Origin: Nannochloropsis salina CCMP1776
Lineage: Eukaryota > Sar > Eustigmatophyceae > Eustigmatales > Monodopsidaceae
NCBI GenBank assembly: GCA_004565275.1
Contig: SDOX01000145.1
Location: 255,071-319,070 of the forward strand
Direction: 5' to 3'
DNA length: 64,000 nt
Positions 9,007 to 19,436 of the stretch are shown here, piece after piece (position 1 is the stretch's first letter; every line of letters starts with the position of its first letter). Made by a program: the position numbers and the translations under genes. The notes beneath the pieces are model-generated. The model ran no database searches. It worked only from the letters and a program-made list of their open reading frames with translations, and was not told the DNA's origin.

Positions 9007-11034
9007 ATGGCCAGCAAGGAGGAAATTGAAGCGCTCATCAAGGCAAAAGGGGACGAAATCCGGCAGCTGAAAGCTGAAAAATCGGAAAAGGATACAATCC
9101 TGGCTCAGGTTGCGCTCTTAAATGTGAGTTCGATGCGAGCTCGTATCATCTCACATATGCTATGCCACATTTTGGCCAGCGTCATAATGTACACAGTCTC
9201 ACGCTATCACATCATTATGTGTTGCATTTCCTTTCAAAAGAAAGTCTTAAGCAACGGCATTTTTGTCCCGTCAGAGAGACCGATCCAAGAACCATGTTTA
9301 TCTCTCTTCTTTCTTGAAACTCCCTTGCAGGAGCTGAAGGCGAAGTACAAAGAGACAACAGGCGAAGACTTTGGGCCGCCTCCATCTTCGAGCAAGAAGA
9401 AAGGGGAAGCAAAAAAAACTGATGGCGCACCTGCGAGTGGATTAAAAGTGGATCCTCGTAAAGCGGCCAAAGAGGCCAGGGCTGCGAAACGAGCCGCCGG
9501 GGGTGTGGATCAAGCTACTTCCACGGCCTCAAATAGCGGGGGAAACGCCACGGTTGCTGCAACCTCGAATAGTGGCTCTGCTCCACCGGTGCCAAGCCTT
9601 GAAAGCGCAAAGTACGGAAACTTGCCTATGGTCCAGTCGCTTGGCATGACTGACAGGGTCTGGGGCCGCATTGACGGCCTCTCGCCCTCGCGGGCTGGGC
9701 AGCGGGTGCTTCTGCGTGGCCGGCTGCACACCTCTCGTGCCGTGGGGAAGGGGGTCTTCCTACTACTCCGACAAGGCATCGCAACGGTGCAGGCAGTTGT
9801 CTACCAGGGTCCGGGGGTGGACAAGGGCATGGTCAAGTTCGCGGGGGCGGTGCCCCGGGAGTCCGTCATCGACCTGGTCGGGACCTTGACAGCGCCTAGA
9901 GAGCCCGTGGAGAGCGCAACGGCCAGGCTGGTGGAAGTGCAGGTCGATGAGCTGTACGTGGTCAGCGCTGCCGAGAACGTCTTGCCCTTCCAGCTCGAAG
10001 ACGCCTCCCGGCCCGAGGCGAGCGAGGACCCGGAGATGCCCTCGGTAGGGATGGACAACAGGCTGAACTACAGGTGGATAGATACAAGGACGGCAGCCAA
10101 TCAAGCCATCTTCCGTATTCAGCACGGCGTTTCTCAGCTCTTCCGGGAATTCCTCTGCGAGCGCGGCTTCGTGGAGATCCACACGCCCAAGCTGCTGGGC
10201 GGTGCCTCCGAGTCAGGATCCTCGGTTTTCACGCTCACCTACTTCGACCAAAGTGGGTGCTTGGCGCAGTCTCCGCAGCTCTATAAGCAAATGGCCTGTG
10301 CGTGCGGAGGGTTCGAGAAGGTCTTCGAGGTGGGCCCAGTCTTTAGAGCGGAGAAAAGCTTCACGCACCGGCATCTGTGCGAGTTCACGGGCCTTGACTT
10401 GGAGATGGCCATCCACGAGCATTACTACGAGGTCCTCGAGTTATTCTCCGACCTCTTCATTTATATTTTTGACAACCTCGCCACTCGCTTCGCGGCTGAG
10501 CTGCAGGCTGTCAATAAACAGCATCCCTTCGAGCCCCTACAATTTTGCCGACCCTCTCTGCGGCTGTCGTTCGCGGAGGGGGTGGCTCTCCTTAGAGAAG
10601 CTGGCTATGACGCCAGCGAGATGGAGGACCTGGACACGGAGAAGGAGAAGGCGCTGGGCAGGATCGTGAAGGAGAAGTATAAGACGGACTTCTACATGAT
10701 GGACCGGTACCCGCTCTCTGTGCGGCCCTTCTACACGATGCCGTGTCCGGACGACCCCACGCTCTCCAATTCCTTCGACATGTTCATTCGAGGCGAGGAG
10801 ATCGTGTCAGGGGCCCAACGGATCCATGACGTGGAGCTCCTGGGGGAGCGCATCGATGCCATGGGAGTGCCTCGGGAGACGCTGCGGACATACATGGATG
10901 CCTTTCGACACGGGGCGCTGCCGCATGGGGGAGGGGGCATAGGTCTCGAGAGGGTTGTGATGCTCTACCTGGGCCTGAAGAACATCAGGAAGACAAGCCT
11001 TTTCCCGCGAGATCCCAAGCGATTGGCACCCTAG
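9007..11034 (+). CDS. Aspartyl-tRNA synthetase (cytosolic class IIb) with N-terminal WHEP domain
   Basis: Charges tRNA-Asp with aspartate. The preferred model has two exons, 9007-9123 and 9331-11034 (606 aa). The 207-nt intron (GTGAGT...CTTGCAG) has no stop in frame. Spliced residues about 3-51 read as a WHEP-TRS helical hairpin (IRQLKAEKSEKDTILAQV followed by LKAKYKETTGEDF), then a Lys/Ala-rich linker. An OB-fold anticodon domain follows (DRVWGRIDGLSPSRAGQRV...). The class II catalytic core shows motif 1 (FLCERGFVEIHTPKLLGGAS), AMP/Asp-site residues in SPQLYKQM, motif 2 (FEVGPVFRAEKSFTHRHLCE) and motif 3 (GGGGIGLERVVMLYLG). HLCEFTGLDLEM is typical of the eukaryotic/archaeal AspRS type rather than the bacterial AspS with its GAD insert. 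A WHEP domain on AspRS is unusual. Confidence 0.93.
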   Translation: MASKEEIEALIKAKGDEIRQLKAEKSEKDTILAQVALLNVSSMRARIISHMLCHILASVIMYTVSRYHIIMCCISFQKKVLSNGIFVPSERPIQEPCLSLFFLETPLQELKAKYKETTGEDFGPPPSSSKKKGEAKKTDGAPASGLKVDPRKAAKEARAAKRAAGGVDQATSTASNSGGNATVAATSNSGSAPPVPSLESAKYGNLPMVQSLGMTDRVWGRIDGLSPSRAGQRVLLRGRLHTSRAVGKGVFLLLRQGIATVQAVVYQGPGVDKGMVKFAGAVPRESVIDLVGTLTAPREPVESATARLVEVQVDELYVVSAAENVLPFQLEDASRPEASEDPEMPSVGMDNRLNYRWIDTRTAANQAIFRIQHGVSQLFREFLCERGFVEIHTPKLLGGASESGSSVFTLTYFDQSGCLAQSPQLYKQMACACGGFEKVFEVGPVFRAEKSFTHRHLCEFTGLDLEMAIHEHYYEVLELFSDLFIYIFDNLATRFAAELQAVNKQHPFEPLQFCRPSLRLSFAEGVALLREAGYDASEMEDLDTEKEKALGRIVKEKYKTDFYMMDRYPLSVRPFYTMPCPDDPTLSNSFDMFIRGEEIVSGAQRIHDVELLGERIDAMGVPRETLRTYMDAFRHGALPHGGGGIGLERVVMLYLGLKNIRKTSLFPRDPKRLAP

Positions 11035-11419
11035 GATGTCCGAACACGAGTAGTGTCAAAAGTGAGCTTATGAAGTAGTCACAGCCCGCCTATGTATGAG
11101 ATAAAAAGGTGCAGCGCAAGACGATGGGGGAAAGAAAAAAAATAATCTCGGCCCAAATGGAGGTGTTTTCTCGTCATTGGGAAAATATTGTATATTCGAC
11201 AGGATGTAGACATGATTGACCGATAATTCACCGTTTCTATGAAGCAATGATATGGTGCATGTACTAATGATCCATTTCTTCCTTCATGCTTTTATTTCCT
11301 TGTTCTCGCTTCAACTTTTATGGTGTGCTTCGTCTATGCTTCTGGTCTTACATCGAAAGCCGCGCTCGTACTATTGTCCTCATGGCCATCTATGTTAGGT
11401 CATTTATGCAAGGTTAAGT

Positions 11420-11761
11420 CTACTTACTGAAATTGCCTTGATTGGATTTTATTCTCTCCAACGCCTTGCGTATCGTTTGCAGCTGGTGAAGCGTGTCGGG
11501 TGGAAGCTGTAAATCAGGTATATGTTTGCGAATGTGAAGCACTAGATCGCCCAACCTGTGTTGCCAGATATATGCAAACCAACCTGTTTCTCGGAAACAC
11601 CCGAAGAGCTTCCTGTCAAAAATTTGCCGAGTATCTTGAAAGCTTTGGTCTGATTGCGGGGCTTTCGCTTCATCACAACTGCCTCTGTGTCGTCCATGCA
11701 GCTGCGCAATATAACTTTTAAATGACTTGAACTCCGGGCACGAGTAAAAGACGATGATCCT
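11420..11761 (-). CDS. Possible exon of an unrecognised small gene
   Basis: A minus-strand frame stays open for about 110 codons and reads like protein near its end (LVLHIRKHIPDLQLPPDTLH, then a basic helix). It has no ATG in frame. A plausible acceptor (GAATGTAG, near 11762) lies upstream, and a GTAAGT donor lies just inside the frame's end near 11419-11424, which would make this an internal exon. A second minus frame overlapping it starts with an ATG and reads MDDTEAVVMKRKPRNQTKAF; it could be the real one instead. No family is recognised and the flanking exons were not found. Treat as weak. Confidence 0.2.
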   Translation of the reverse strand, partial: RIIVFYSCPEFKSFKSYIAQLHGRHRGSCDEAKAPQSDQSFQDTRQIFDRKLFGCFRETGWFAYIWQHRLGDLVLHIRKHIPDLQLPPDTLHQLQTIRKALERIKSNQGNFSK

Positions 11762-12616
11762 ACATTCATGAGAAGGAAGGGGGGGGGAGCGTTGGTTAGT
11801 GCGCAAGAAGAGTCAACAAAGCGTGCTGACGACAACGTAAGCATTCATTTGAGGAGAGCGCCTGATGAAGACGTATGTCGCCATTGTCTGGCATTCAAGG
11901 TTATCATTCCCTACGAAGTATGCCATAACCATAGCACAAATCGACATTGTCTCGAGTCGCAGACTATCACCAATTCCATCCTCGTTCACTTTTTCTGGTG
12001 AGCGGGTATCGCGACCATCGCTGTTAAAAACGGGTTGTCAGGTTATCCGAGATAGAGTGATGTTTCTCGATCTGGGAGCGGATCCAATCAGCAATAAGAT
12101 AGCATGCGTCACCGGCGACTGTGTTATCAGGGAGGTCAGGGGAGATCCTTAGAGATCGTCTAGCAAGGTAATCACTCCTTTTTTTTTTCCCTTGCGGGTA
12201 CCGTCAAGTATGATCAATTACAGTACAAATAATGGGACGGATGGCAACAGAGGGTGGGACTTTTGCCGATGGCTTGAATGACGTAAGAGTCTATCAGCCG
12301 ACGACTGCGCGCTACGTGATAAAGAAACAATCGCGAGAGAGACACTTCCACAGATCTTGTTCTATTGTCTCTGAATTTTTAAGAGAACATGGGAATGCAA
12401 AAAACACTTTCCGGGGTCATTTCCCGTATTCTCTTGTAGCGCGCGAAAGCGTTCGCTAAAGGAGGGTAGACCCACGTTTTAACATCGCCTCTCGATCCGT
12501 TTCGCGAGTCTCCGCCGCTGCAACATGAAGTTGCCTTTCCTAAATACATACCACTCAGACGCGCGACAAGTTAGCTCTGCTTGTACGCAGAGCCCGAGCC
12601 TGCTGAGCCTACTGAC

Positions 12617-12641
12617 ATATATATATATATATATATATATA
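12617..12641. repeat. (AT)n microsatellite
   Basis: About twelve perfect AT dinucleotides in intergenic sequence. Confidence 0.9.
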
Positions 12642-13103
12642 GTCAGACGTCAGACGCACGTCAGTCCCGTCAATGTTGAAGTTTCCTTGCTTGCTTCGCT
12701 TTTGCATTGCGAGCTCGGAGACATTGGAACTATTCTACAAGAGTAGATTGGCTTTATTTGATGGTGGTCTCCGCAATTGTTTTTTAATGAGGGGAACGCG
12801 TGCGTTATGGATCCGTCTTACTGGGGGTATCTCGCATTTTAAAGAAATAATGGCAATACTACTAGTACTCATGGGTAATGAAGGAACACAGGAGGTTACA
12901 TTCTGAATTTCTTTCGGGTGCGGGATCAAGGCCGCTGGCAGCTCTGCATAAGTGGTGCGGACCATTTTGCATGACGTGCCCGTAGCCAGGTGTAACACTC
13001 ACACGAACACGACGAACCTTCTTCCAGGCGCATTTTCCGCTTCAACGAACACGAAAAATTATGTTGCACTTATAAGCTGGGTTGACAGACCAAAGTACAA
13101 GAC

Positions 13104-14190
13104 ATGTCGCAAATCGAAAATGGATTTTGTACATTTCTCAAAAATATATATTATGCCCGCTTTCTGATCTTGACTCCGCAAATCAACCGTTCATGGCTTC
13201 CGTTAGAGCAAATGGCACTTTTTTGGCGTTTGACGCTTCTGTCAAGCCTCCTCTTGATCCGGAAACATACTGCGTCTCGTCTCCGACAGTGGCAGCATGA
13301 ACAAGCAATTGACTCTACAAACACAGCGACCACGGGCACACTGACTTGGAGAGCTAACACCACCAACTCCGTGCTTCCTGAAGAATGTAGTACGGTCTCG
13401 GAGGAATGTATGGATCAGCTTATCTCTGTGGCAGATGATGCACACAATGCAAACGTATCTGATGTGGAGAAAGATTCCAGTCTCTACAATTTTTGTGGAA
13501 CTGAATGTGGTAAAAAGTAAGTTTGATTGGCACAAGATTTGAACGGTAGGTATTACACAAAGCAGTTTACACTGCTCAAATGCGTACTTTCATAGCTATA
13601 CAGGCCATGTGACGGCGATTCTCCAGGGGAAATGCATGATTATCCTCTTTCCTCGGTCCAACGGGTCTATCGATTCAAACATCGACGGAGCGGAGCGCAC
13701 TAGGCCTGCCGCGGTGGTCGTCATTAACGTCACTCGGCACTCAAATGATAACAGGAGAATCCCTGTCAGTCTTAGGCATAGCAATATGTACGCTAAAAAT
13801 GCGGAGTTGGACGATGAAAACGGAGTTGACGGTGACAATGACAATGAAGATGACGACGACGATGATGACCACCTGAGAGATGGGGACGCGAGGGTACATA
13901 TTAGCAATGGTGTGTCAGTGAACGATTCCCTGGTGACATCGTCGGTGCAAAAACGTGTGGATTTATTTCAGAAAGATCGTTTTGGCACTGTTCTGGGTTG
14001 TGTAAAAGCTGCTGACGGGGAGATGTGTTCGGCTAAACAAGGTTGTGACTTTTTCAATTCATGCTGCTACTCTTCTTGGTCTCGACTGGGCGACTTTGCC
14101 GGCTACCCGTTGACACGTCGTAGTGTTCGAGCAATAGAGTATATGTGTCCTGGGAGCATACGGTTTTTAGGAACTGATGGTTGCACGTAG
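13104..14190 (+). CDS. Cys-rich, acidic, probably secreted or membrane-anchored protein of unknown function
   Basis: Two exons. Exon 1 runs from 13104 (or from the later ATG at 13212) and exon 2 ends at 14190. The preferred intron is 13517-13595 (GTAAGT...TTTCATAG). An alternative, 13510-13603 (GTAAAA...TACAG), gives the same downstream frame. The length is about 335 aa from 13104 or 299 aa from 13212. The later start puts a hydrophobic stretch at the N-terminus (MALFWRLTLLSSLLLIR), as in a signal anchor. Paired cysteines follow (ECSTVSEECMDQL, NFCGTECG), then a middle region with an Asp-run (DNEDDDDDDDHL), then a second Cys cluster (MCSAKQGCDFFNSCCYSS) near the C-terminus. The spacing resembles small Cys-pair helical repeats seen in secreted fungal and oomycete proteins, but I cannot name a family. 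Disulphides and an extracellular or luminal location are inference. Confidence 0.55.
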
Positions 14191-14640
14191 TTTTGTATCA
14201 CAGGCACTATGTTGACTTAAATTAGTGCTTGAGGATATATACCACCAGCATCACTTCGCGTAAAGACCCCGGACGGGAACCTTACAATACGTCTTAAACT
14301 CGAAAGAAAAGCAGAGAGATTCGAAGAAAGATACAAAATACTGGAAAGCTCAACATTAATTTGTTAGAGTCACTACCCAACCACGTTCGGGCACGTAAGA
14401 AAAATCAGCGAGGAGAGCGCCGGACACCAGCTAATAGCCTGTAGGCAACAGCTCCCACAAATTAAAAGAAGTATACCTTCACTCAAAGCTTATATACGTC
14501 GAGAGCGGTGTGTGTATCTACCCTTAAACATTTTTTTAAAGGGATCAGCTTTTGATTAAGGGCAGCGAAGGTTGCGCTGTTGCAGTCTCTCCTCTCGTCG
14601 TTGAGATCATGTCTTTTCCCTTACTTGCCGCACAAGTAGT
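14191..14640. other. Intergenic, no supported gene
   Basis: AT-rich gap between two plus-strand genes, without a convincing frame. It presumably contains a 3' UTR and the promoter of the OTU gene. Confidence 0.4.
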
Positions 14641-17433
14641 ATGAATGGTCCTCTCACCCGCTTTTCGTTTCCGGACGCAACCCCCGTTGTGGTATCATGC
14701 AAGGTTTCCTGGGACTTTAGAGGACAACGCCGTCATCGGATTTTCTCCCGGATCCTCAAAGTGGCGTTCATAAAGCGGTTCGCCGTATCAGGGGCTGTGA
14801 GAACTGTCATCACGAGCACCCACGTTGGCAGCGGGAGGAGGCGCCCCCCCAAGGACGAGGAGGAACAGAAAGGAGCGGAACGCAGCATACGTCCACGACT
14901 CGGAGACAACTCAACATCTGTGAGAAGCGCATCACATCGACCTGGAGCCATGACACAAAGTTTTGATCCCGAGACTGAAGCACAGCGGCAGGAAGATCAG
15001 CATTTGCGAGGTATGCGACACGCCCATCATCCGCAGGGGAGATCACGCATGGACGAAGGAGTGGAAGCCCGCAATACCGCCTTTACTAGATCACGGCTAG
15101 GTGATGAGCATGGTGGCCGACATGACAACGCGGAGGATGTGGGGGCTTTCGGAGAGGAGCTTGATCCGGTGCTGGACTCAATCACCGACACGCGAGCGTC
15201 AGGCGTTGCGCACACTGCGAGGAATCTAGATGGCTACAGTGCGGCGACCAGCATCACAAACCGCGTGAGCGACGTCTCAGACGTTCACAGCCGGCGTCCA
15301 TCGTCCCTGCGGACGTCCATACAGCCTTCCTGTCCCACGCCCGGCCTCAACGAAAATGACAACGAAAGCATGGGGGAAAATGCGAACGTCGCGGCTGCCT
15401 CAGAGGCGCTGGGCCCTTCTGTAAGTCTTTCTCCCTGTTGCACAAGCTTGCCCGTGTCTGGGGACGGCGCAACGCCTTATTCCGAGGGCATGCTGCTCGA
15501 GGCTCTAGACAGTGTCGACGTCTGGTGCGAGGCGGAAGTCATCGGGGTCAACACCGCCTCCCGCCACGTGCGCGTGACGTATCTATATTGGAGCGATAAG
15601 TACGACGAGGAGATTCCTTTCTTCTCCACCCGGCTGGCTCCGTATCCCACTCACACCTTTCAACCCGGGCGGCCCGAGACCTTGCAGGTGCGACAGCGCG
15701 TCGAAGTCGAAGTCGAGGGCGCGGACCAGGCGAGAAAATGGGTACATGCTGAGGTGAAAGGTGTGTCTGGGGATGGCAGGCAAGTCCTCTTGGCCTGTAA
15801 AAGTCGGGGCCGGCTCGAGGAGTGGCTGCCCCGAGACAGTGCCCGTATCCGGGCCTACGGGAGGTTCAAGAAGTGCCTGGCCGCTAAGCAGAGCCGGTAC
15901 GGGAAAGCCACCCTTGACGCTACTACAGGGAGTCATGTTGTCAATGGCGAGGTCCACGCCGGGTTGAAGCGCCCCCCTCTAAGACCTGTCGGGGGTTCGA
16001 ACCAGCATTACCCGCAGCCGCCTCAGACGCGGAGCCAAACGCGGGTGGATCTGAATGATCTGCACCGTCGCGCCATCGCCGCCAGCAGTGACAGGTACAG
16101 CGCCTATCAAGCCGCTCTAAGCCGACACGGCCTCTCGATTCAGCCCATCGAGGGGGATGGAAACTGCCTTTTTCGGTCGGTCTCCCACCAGGTCTACGGC
16201 ACGGACGCGCACCACATGTTGATCCGCGACAAGTGCATGACCTACATGGATCTGGAGCGCCAGTATTTCGAGCCGTACGTAGTGGGAGGAATGAGTGAGT
16301 TCTTGCGGTACCTGGAACTGAAGCGTCGCGATGGAGTTTGGGGGGACGACCCGGAGGTGCAGGCCCTCTGTGAGATGTACGATCGGCCTGCCGAGATCTG
16401 GGCCTTCGACGCCGCGGAGGGCGCGAAGAAGCTCAGGACTTTCCACGAGGCGAGCGGGTTCACCGGGCGCTCGATGGCGCTGGGCGGCAGTGCACCGATG
16501 CGGTTGAGCTATTACGGGGGAGGACACTACGACTCGTTGGTGCGGGTAGGGGGTCGGGATGGCGGCGAGGCGGGGGGAGGAGAGGTTCCAGGAATGGTTG
16601 AAAATCGGGCGCTTGAGATGGCGCGACAGCGACAGGCGGCTTCTACAGGTAGGGGGGCGTTTGGAATAGAGGAGTCGAAGCAGAGGTCCGACCAGGAAGC
16701 GACGGAGGAAGCTGCCGTTGAAGCCGCCTTGAAGGCGTCGAGGGAGGACTTCGATTCCTTCACGGACCTGGAAACCGCCCTGGAGTTATCGGCAGAGGCG
16801 CATTTGCAAGCGGAACTGATGCGGTCGGCCGTGGCATCAACAGAGGAAGAATTGGTGAAAAAAGTACTGGAGGACAGTTTGAAGGGATCAGACGGGGAGC
16901 AGGGACCAAGCACGGAAGAGGAGATGGTGCGAGTCGCGATGAAAGAATCACTGGCCGAGGGAGGGTTGGCAAGGGACGAGGGCGCGGCAGCAGAAGCGGC
17001 GACAATGGTAGATCACGAGTACCAGGAGGCTTTGACCCTAAGCATGTCTGGAGTGGGGGCGGATGCCGGGCGACAGGGCGAGGCCGTGGATTTGGGGGAG
17101 CTGGTAGAGGACGGCGAGCTGGCCAGAGCAATTGCTCTCTCATTGAAGCACATACAGGGCCAAGATCAAGCTGTTCAGGAGGATAATTATTGCGTTGAAG
17201 GAGACCACGGCGCCTCATTTTTGTCGATGTCGCCTGCTCCCGCCAGTTCGTCACCGCCCGTAGCTGCTGATTCTTTCGGGAGTGGCGCCAGCGTGGAAGA
17301 TGCATACCTTCGAGAGCAACACGAAAATCTTGAACAAGCTCGCGCGCGAAAAGAAGAGGCTGACCTTCAACGGGCTGTGGAAGCTTCCTTACGGCAACAA
17401 TATTGTCGTGACGGAAGGGGACCTGATAATTGA
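14641..17433 (+). CDS. OTU-family deubiquitinase with Tudor-like region and multiple UIMs
   Basis: Predicted cysteine protease that removes ubiquitin from proteins. Single exon, up to 930 aa; a later ATG at 14950 (MTQSFDPETEAQ) is an alternative start. Residues about 1-280 are disordered. Residues about 285-400 hold two Tudor/chromo-barrel-like strands (VDVWCEAEVIGVNTASRHVR, WSDKYDEEIPF, and later RKWVHAEVKGVSGDGRQVLL). The OTU domain at about 495-635 shows the catalytic motif IEGDGNCLFRSVS (Cys near 509) and the His motif YYGGGHYDSLV (near 628), closest in style to OTUD5/OTUD3. The C-terminal third carries up to seven UIM-like helices, for example VEAALKASRED, ETALELSAEAH, VAMKESLAEG, ARAIALSLKH and QRAVEASLRQQ. 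These would bind ubiquitin chains and could tune linkage preference. It is convergent with the AAAP permease gene. Confidence 0.88.
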   Translation: MNGPLTRFSFPDATPVVVSCKVSWDFRGQRRHRIFSRILKVAFIKRFAVSGAVRTVITSTHVGSGRRRPPKDEEEQKGAERSIRPRLGDNSTSVRSASHRPGAMTQSFDPETEAQRQEDQHLRGMRHAHHPQGRSRMDEGVEARNTAFTRSRLGDEHGGRHDNAEDVGAFGEELDPVLDSITDTRASGVAHTARNLDGYSAATSITNRVSDVSDVHSRRPSSLRTSIQPSCPTPGLNENDNESMGENANVAAASEALGPSVSLSPCCTSLPVSGDGATPYSEGMLLEALDSVDVWCEAEVIGVNTASRHVRVTYLYWSDKYDEEIPFFSTRLAPYPTHTFQPGRPETLQVRQRVEVEVEGADQARKWVHAEVKGVSGDGRQVLLACKSRGRLEEWLPRDSARIRAYGRFKKCLAAKQSRYGKATLDATTGSHVVNGEVHAGLKRPPLRPVGGSNQHYPQPPQTRSQTRVDLNDLHRRAIAASSDRYSAYQAALSRHGLSIQPIEGDGNCLFRSVSHQVYGTDAHHMLIRDKCMTYMDLERQYFEPYVVGGMSEFLRYLELKRRDGVWGDDPEVQALCEMYDRPAEIWAFDAAEGAKKLRTFHEASGFTGRSMALGGSAPMRLSYYGGGHYDSLVRVGGRDGGEAGGGEVPGMVENRALEMARQRQAASTGRGAFGIEESKQRSDQEATEEAAVEAALKASREDFDSFTDLETALELSAEAHLQAELMRSAVASTEEELVKKVLEDSLKGSDGEQGPSTEEEMVRVAMKESLAEGGLARDEGAAAEAATMVDHEYQEALTLSMSGVGADAGRQGEAVDLGELVEDGELARAIALSLKHIQGQDQAVQEDNYCVEGDHGASFLSMSPAPASSSPPVAADSFGSGASVEDAYLREQHENLEQARARKEEADLQRAVEASLRQQYCRDGRGPDN

Positions 17434-17910
17434 GCTCGAAAGAAGACCACCCCCTAATAATGATCTTGACAATTTATGATCACTATCTGAGGACGACAAA
17501 TGTACATACTTTGAGTAGAATGTGTACGAACCATGTAAAAAGGGACCAAAAAGAAGTATTTTCCAAGAGCATATCACAATTGGCCGTTCGACTATTTTTG
17601 CCACTTTTTAGCAGCTCGACCGGGGCTAAGGGTCGACCCCTTAAAAACAGTTCTTCCGGTACTTTTAGCGGATCTTCCGGTACTTTTAGCGGACATGACA
17701 GCGTCTGCTAACGATTGAGCTGTACAAGATAATGTTCACACTATTTACAAATAGAGAAAATGAAAATAGAACGATGGCAGATGGCTCTCACTATGTGCGT
17801 GTATTAGCAAACAATCCGGTATTGACTCTCGGCATCATTCCTTGACCCCTGAACGACGAACACCTTCTAGCATTTCTAAAAAGTTTCGATGAAAACAGTA
17901 GACGAGGCAA
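17434..17910. other. Convergent 3' region
   Basis: This gap separates two genes that end towards each other. It includes a 21-base direct duplication at 17652-17693 and otherwise AT-rich sequence. No gene is supported. Confidence 0.45.
17652..17693. repeat. 21-bp tandem duplication
   Basis: The unit TCTTCCGGTACTTTTAGCGG plus A occurs twice head to tail without mismatch, just downstream of the OTU gene. Confidence 0.9.
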
Positions 17911-19436
17911 TCAACATTGAGAATGCCCCTGTATAAGGTCATGCAATGCATATGCAGCACCTACACTTCCGCCAACCACACCTAAAATTATCAATGAAAT
18001 GTAGCTCAATTTATGGTAGAAAGGTGCTGAGTTGCGGTATAAGACCAGTCCTAAAATCCCAGGCATCACAAATGCTAGCATTCCCGCGCCAACCGATCCA
18101 ATCAAAGCGACGAGCAACTCGAATTCAGGCACGAAGTAGGCAATTATCGAGGTCGCTAGGACCAAACCCACTCGCACCCCTACGTACTTTGCCGTCATTT
18201 TCATCCTGTGACGTCTCAGATCGTTTCCACAAGACTCCCACGATATGTCAAGTGAATGGTTATTGCCACTTGTCAGCAGAGGAGAAGCCTCTGAAAAGGA
18301 AGCATGGCCCGGCCCCTCGTTGGGGAAGAGACGTAGATCGATCATTTCGAAGACTGGGTACATTTGAAAGCCATCTGCGCGAAGACACATGTTGAAAAGT
18401 CAGATATACGGACCACGCAAAGGCGGGGATTAAAATGCACTCCCACCCCATATGTGGCGAGACTCCGCCGCGACTCCCAGCTGTACTTAACCCGAACCAA
18501 CTTACATGTGAAGAACAATCCGACGATTAAACAACCTCGAGCAGCATCCGCGTAAGCGCCCCTGGAGATATTGTTAAGAATCACGCTACACAGCTCTTCT
18601 CCGTATGCGCCAAGGCCCACTATGCCAAAAAGAGAGAAAAGCAACGTGACCAATAGCAACGTCTTTCGAAGCAACGGCGGATAAGTTTCCCGCGATTGAT
18701 CTTTCGCCATGCTTCCCTCCACGCTGAGAATGGTGCCGATGCCCTCAAAGGATGCTACAATATTTCCAAAAGCTAATGGAATCTTGTGGATGTCTGATAT
18801 CCCCCAGGACAAGTCGAAGGTGCCAGTGGCACGGGCGTGTGAAATACAGGCAGCAATTATGGCAAGAAATCCCATCAGCAAGGCTATGTTGCTTGCAAAA
18901 CTAAACGGTAGGAAGTGCTTCAAATCTGGAACAAGACAAAGGCAGACTAGCGATGGAAAGAGGAGGCCAAAAATAATGACATGTTGCGACAAAGATGCTC
19001 CAGTAAACTGGCGCAGTGCCGTGCTCATGTAGATAACATATCCGATACAGTATCCCGCTTGTGTGAGTATCAAGAATGCCTCGACCACGTAATAACCAGC
19101 ACTCCCCAGCACCACTCCTGCTACTTGCGCATATGTTTCAACAACACATGTGCCATCTCCGTTCACATCAACCTGTCGGTGCTGCCGCAGTAAGTCCTTC
19201 CGGATCCGGACGAGTAGAAGGCATCCGAAGCCACTGATGAAGGCTATTATCGCAATTAAAAGGGGTCCAAAAAGCGATCCTGCGGCAGCAAATGCGAAGG
19301 GTATCGACAAATAGTTTGATCCAATAAAAGATTTGAGCACATTTATACCGTGCTTGGCCGCTCTCTGTCGCTTCTTGCGGGATGACAAAGGGAACTCAGT
19401 ATGGACTATTCGATCGTTGTCCTCTTGAATCATCAT
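17911..19436 (-). CDS. AAAP-family amino-acid permease (SLC36/AVT type)
   Basis: Predicted proton-coupled amino-acid transporter. Two exons, 19436-18506 and 18374-17911, give 464 aa; the intron 18505-18375 has GTAAGT and GCGCAG borders. The first helix reads GSNYLSIPFAFAAAGSL, the family's typical G-x-x-x-x-x-P-x-A-F signature. About ten or eleven hydrophobic segments follow. The FEGIGTILSVEGSM segment matches the conserved helix containing the 'FEG' motif of vacuolar and lysosomal AAAP proteins. Splicing joins FFT to YGFQMYPVFEMID, again typical of the family. A short hydrophilic loop (about residues 330-370) precedes the last three helices. Substrate and membrane (vacuole, plastid or plasma membrane) cannot be fixed from sequence. 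Confidence 0.88.

Larger units (their letters stand above)
11035..13103. other. Long intergenic region with one doubtful minus-strand frame
   Basis: About 2 kb, AT-richer than its surroundings, with several mutually overlapping short frames. The only one I single out is the minus-strand frame at 11420-11720 (separate entry). An (AT)n microsatellite lies at 12617-12641. A poly-G/poly-C run at about 11779-11787 interrupts the doubtful frame. No RNA gene was recognised. Confidence 0.4.
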
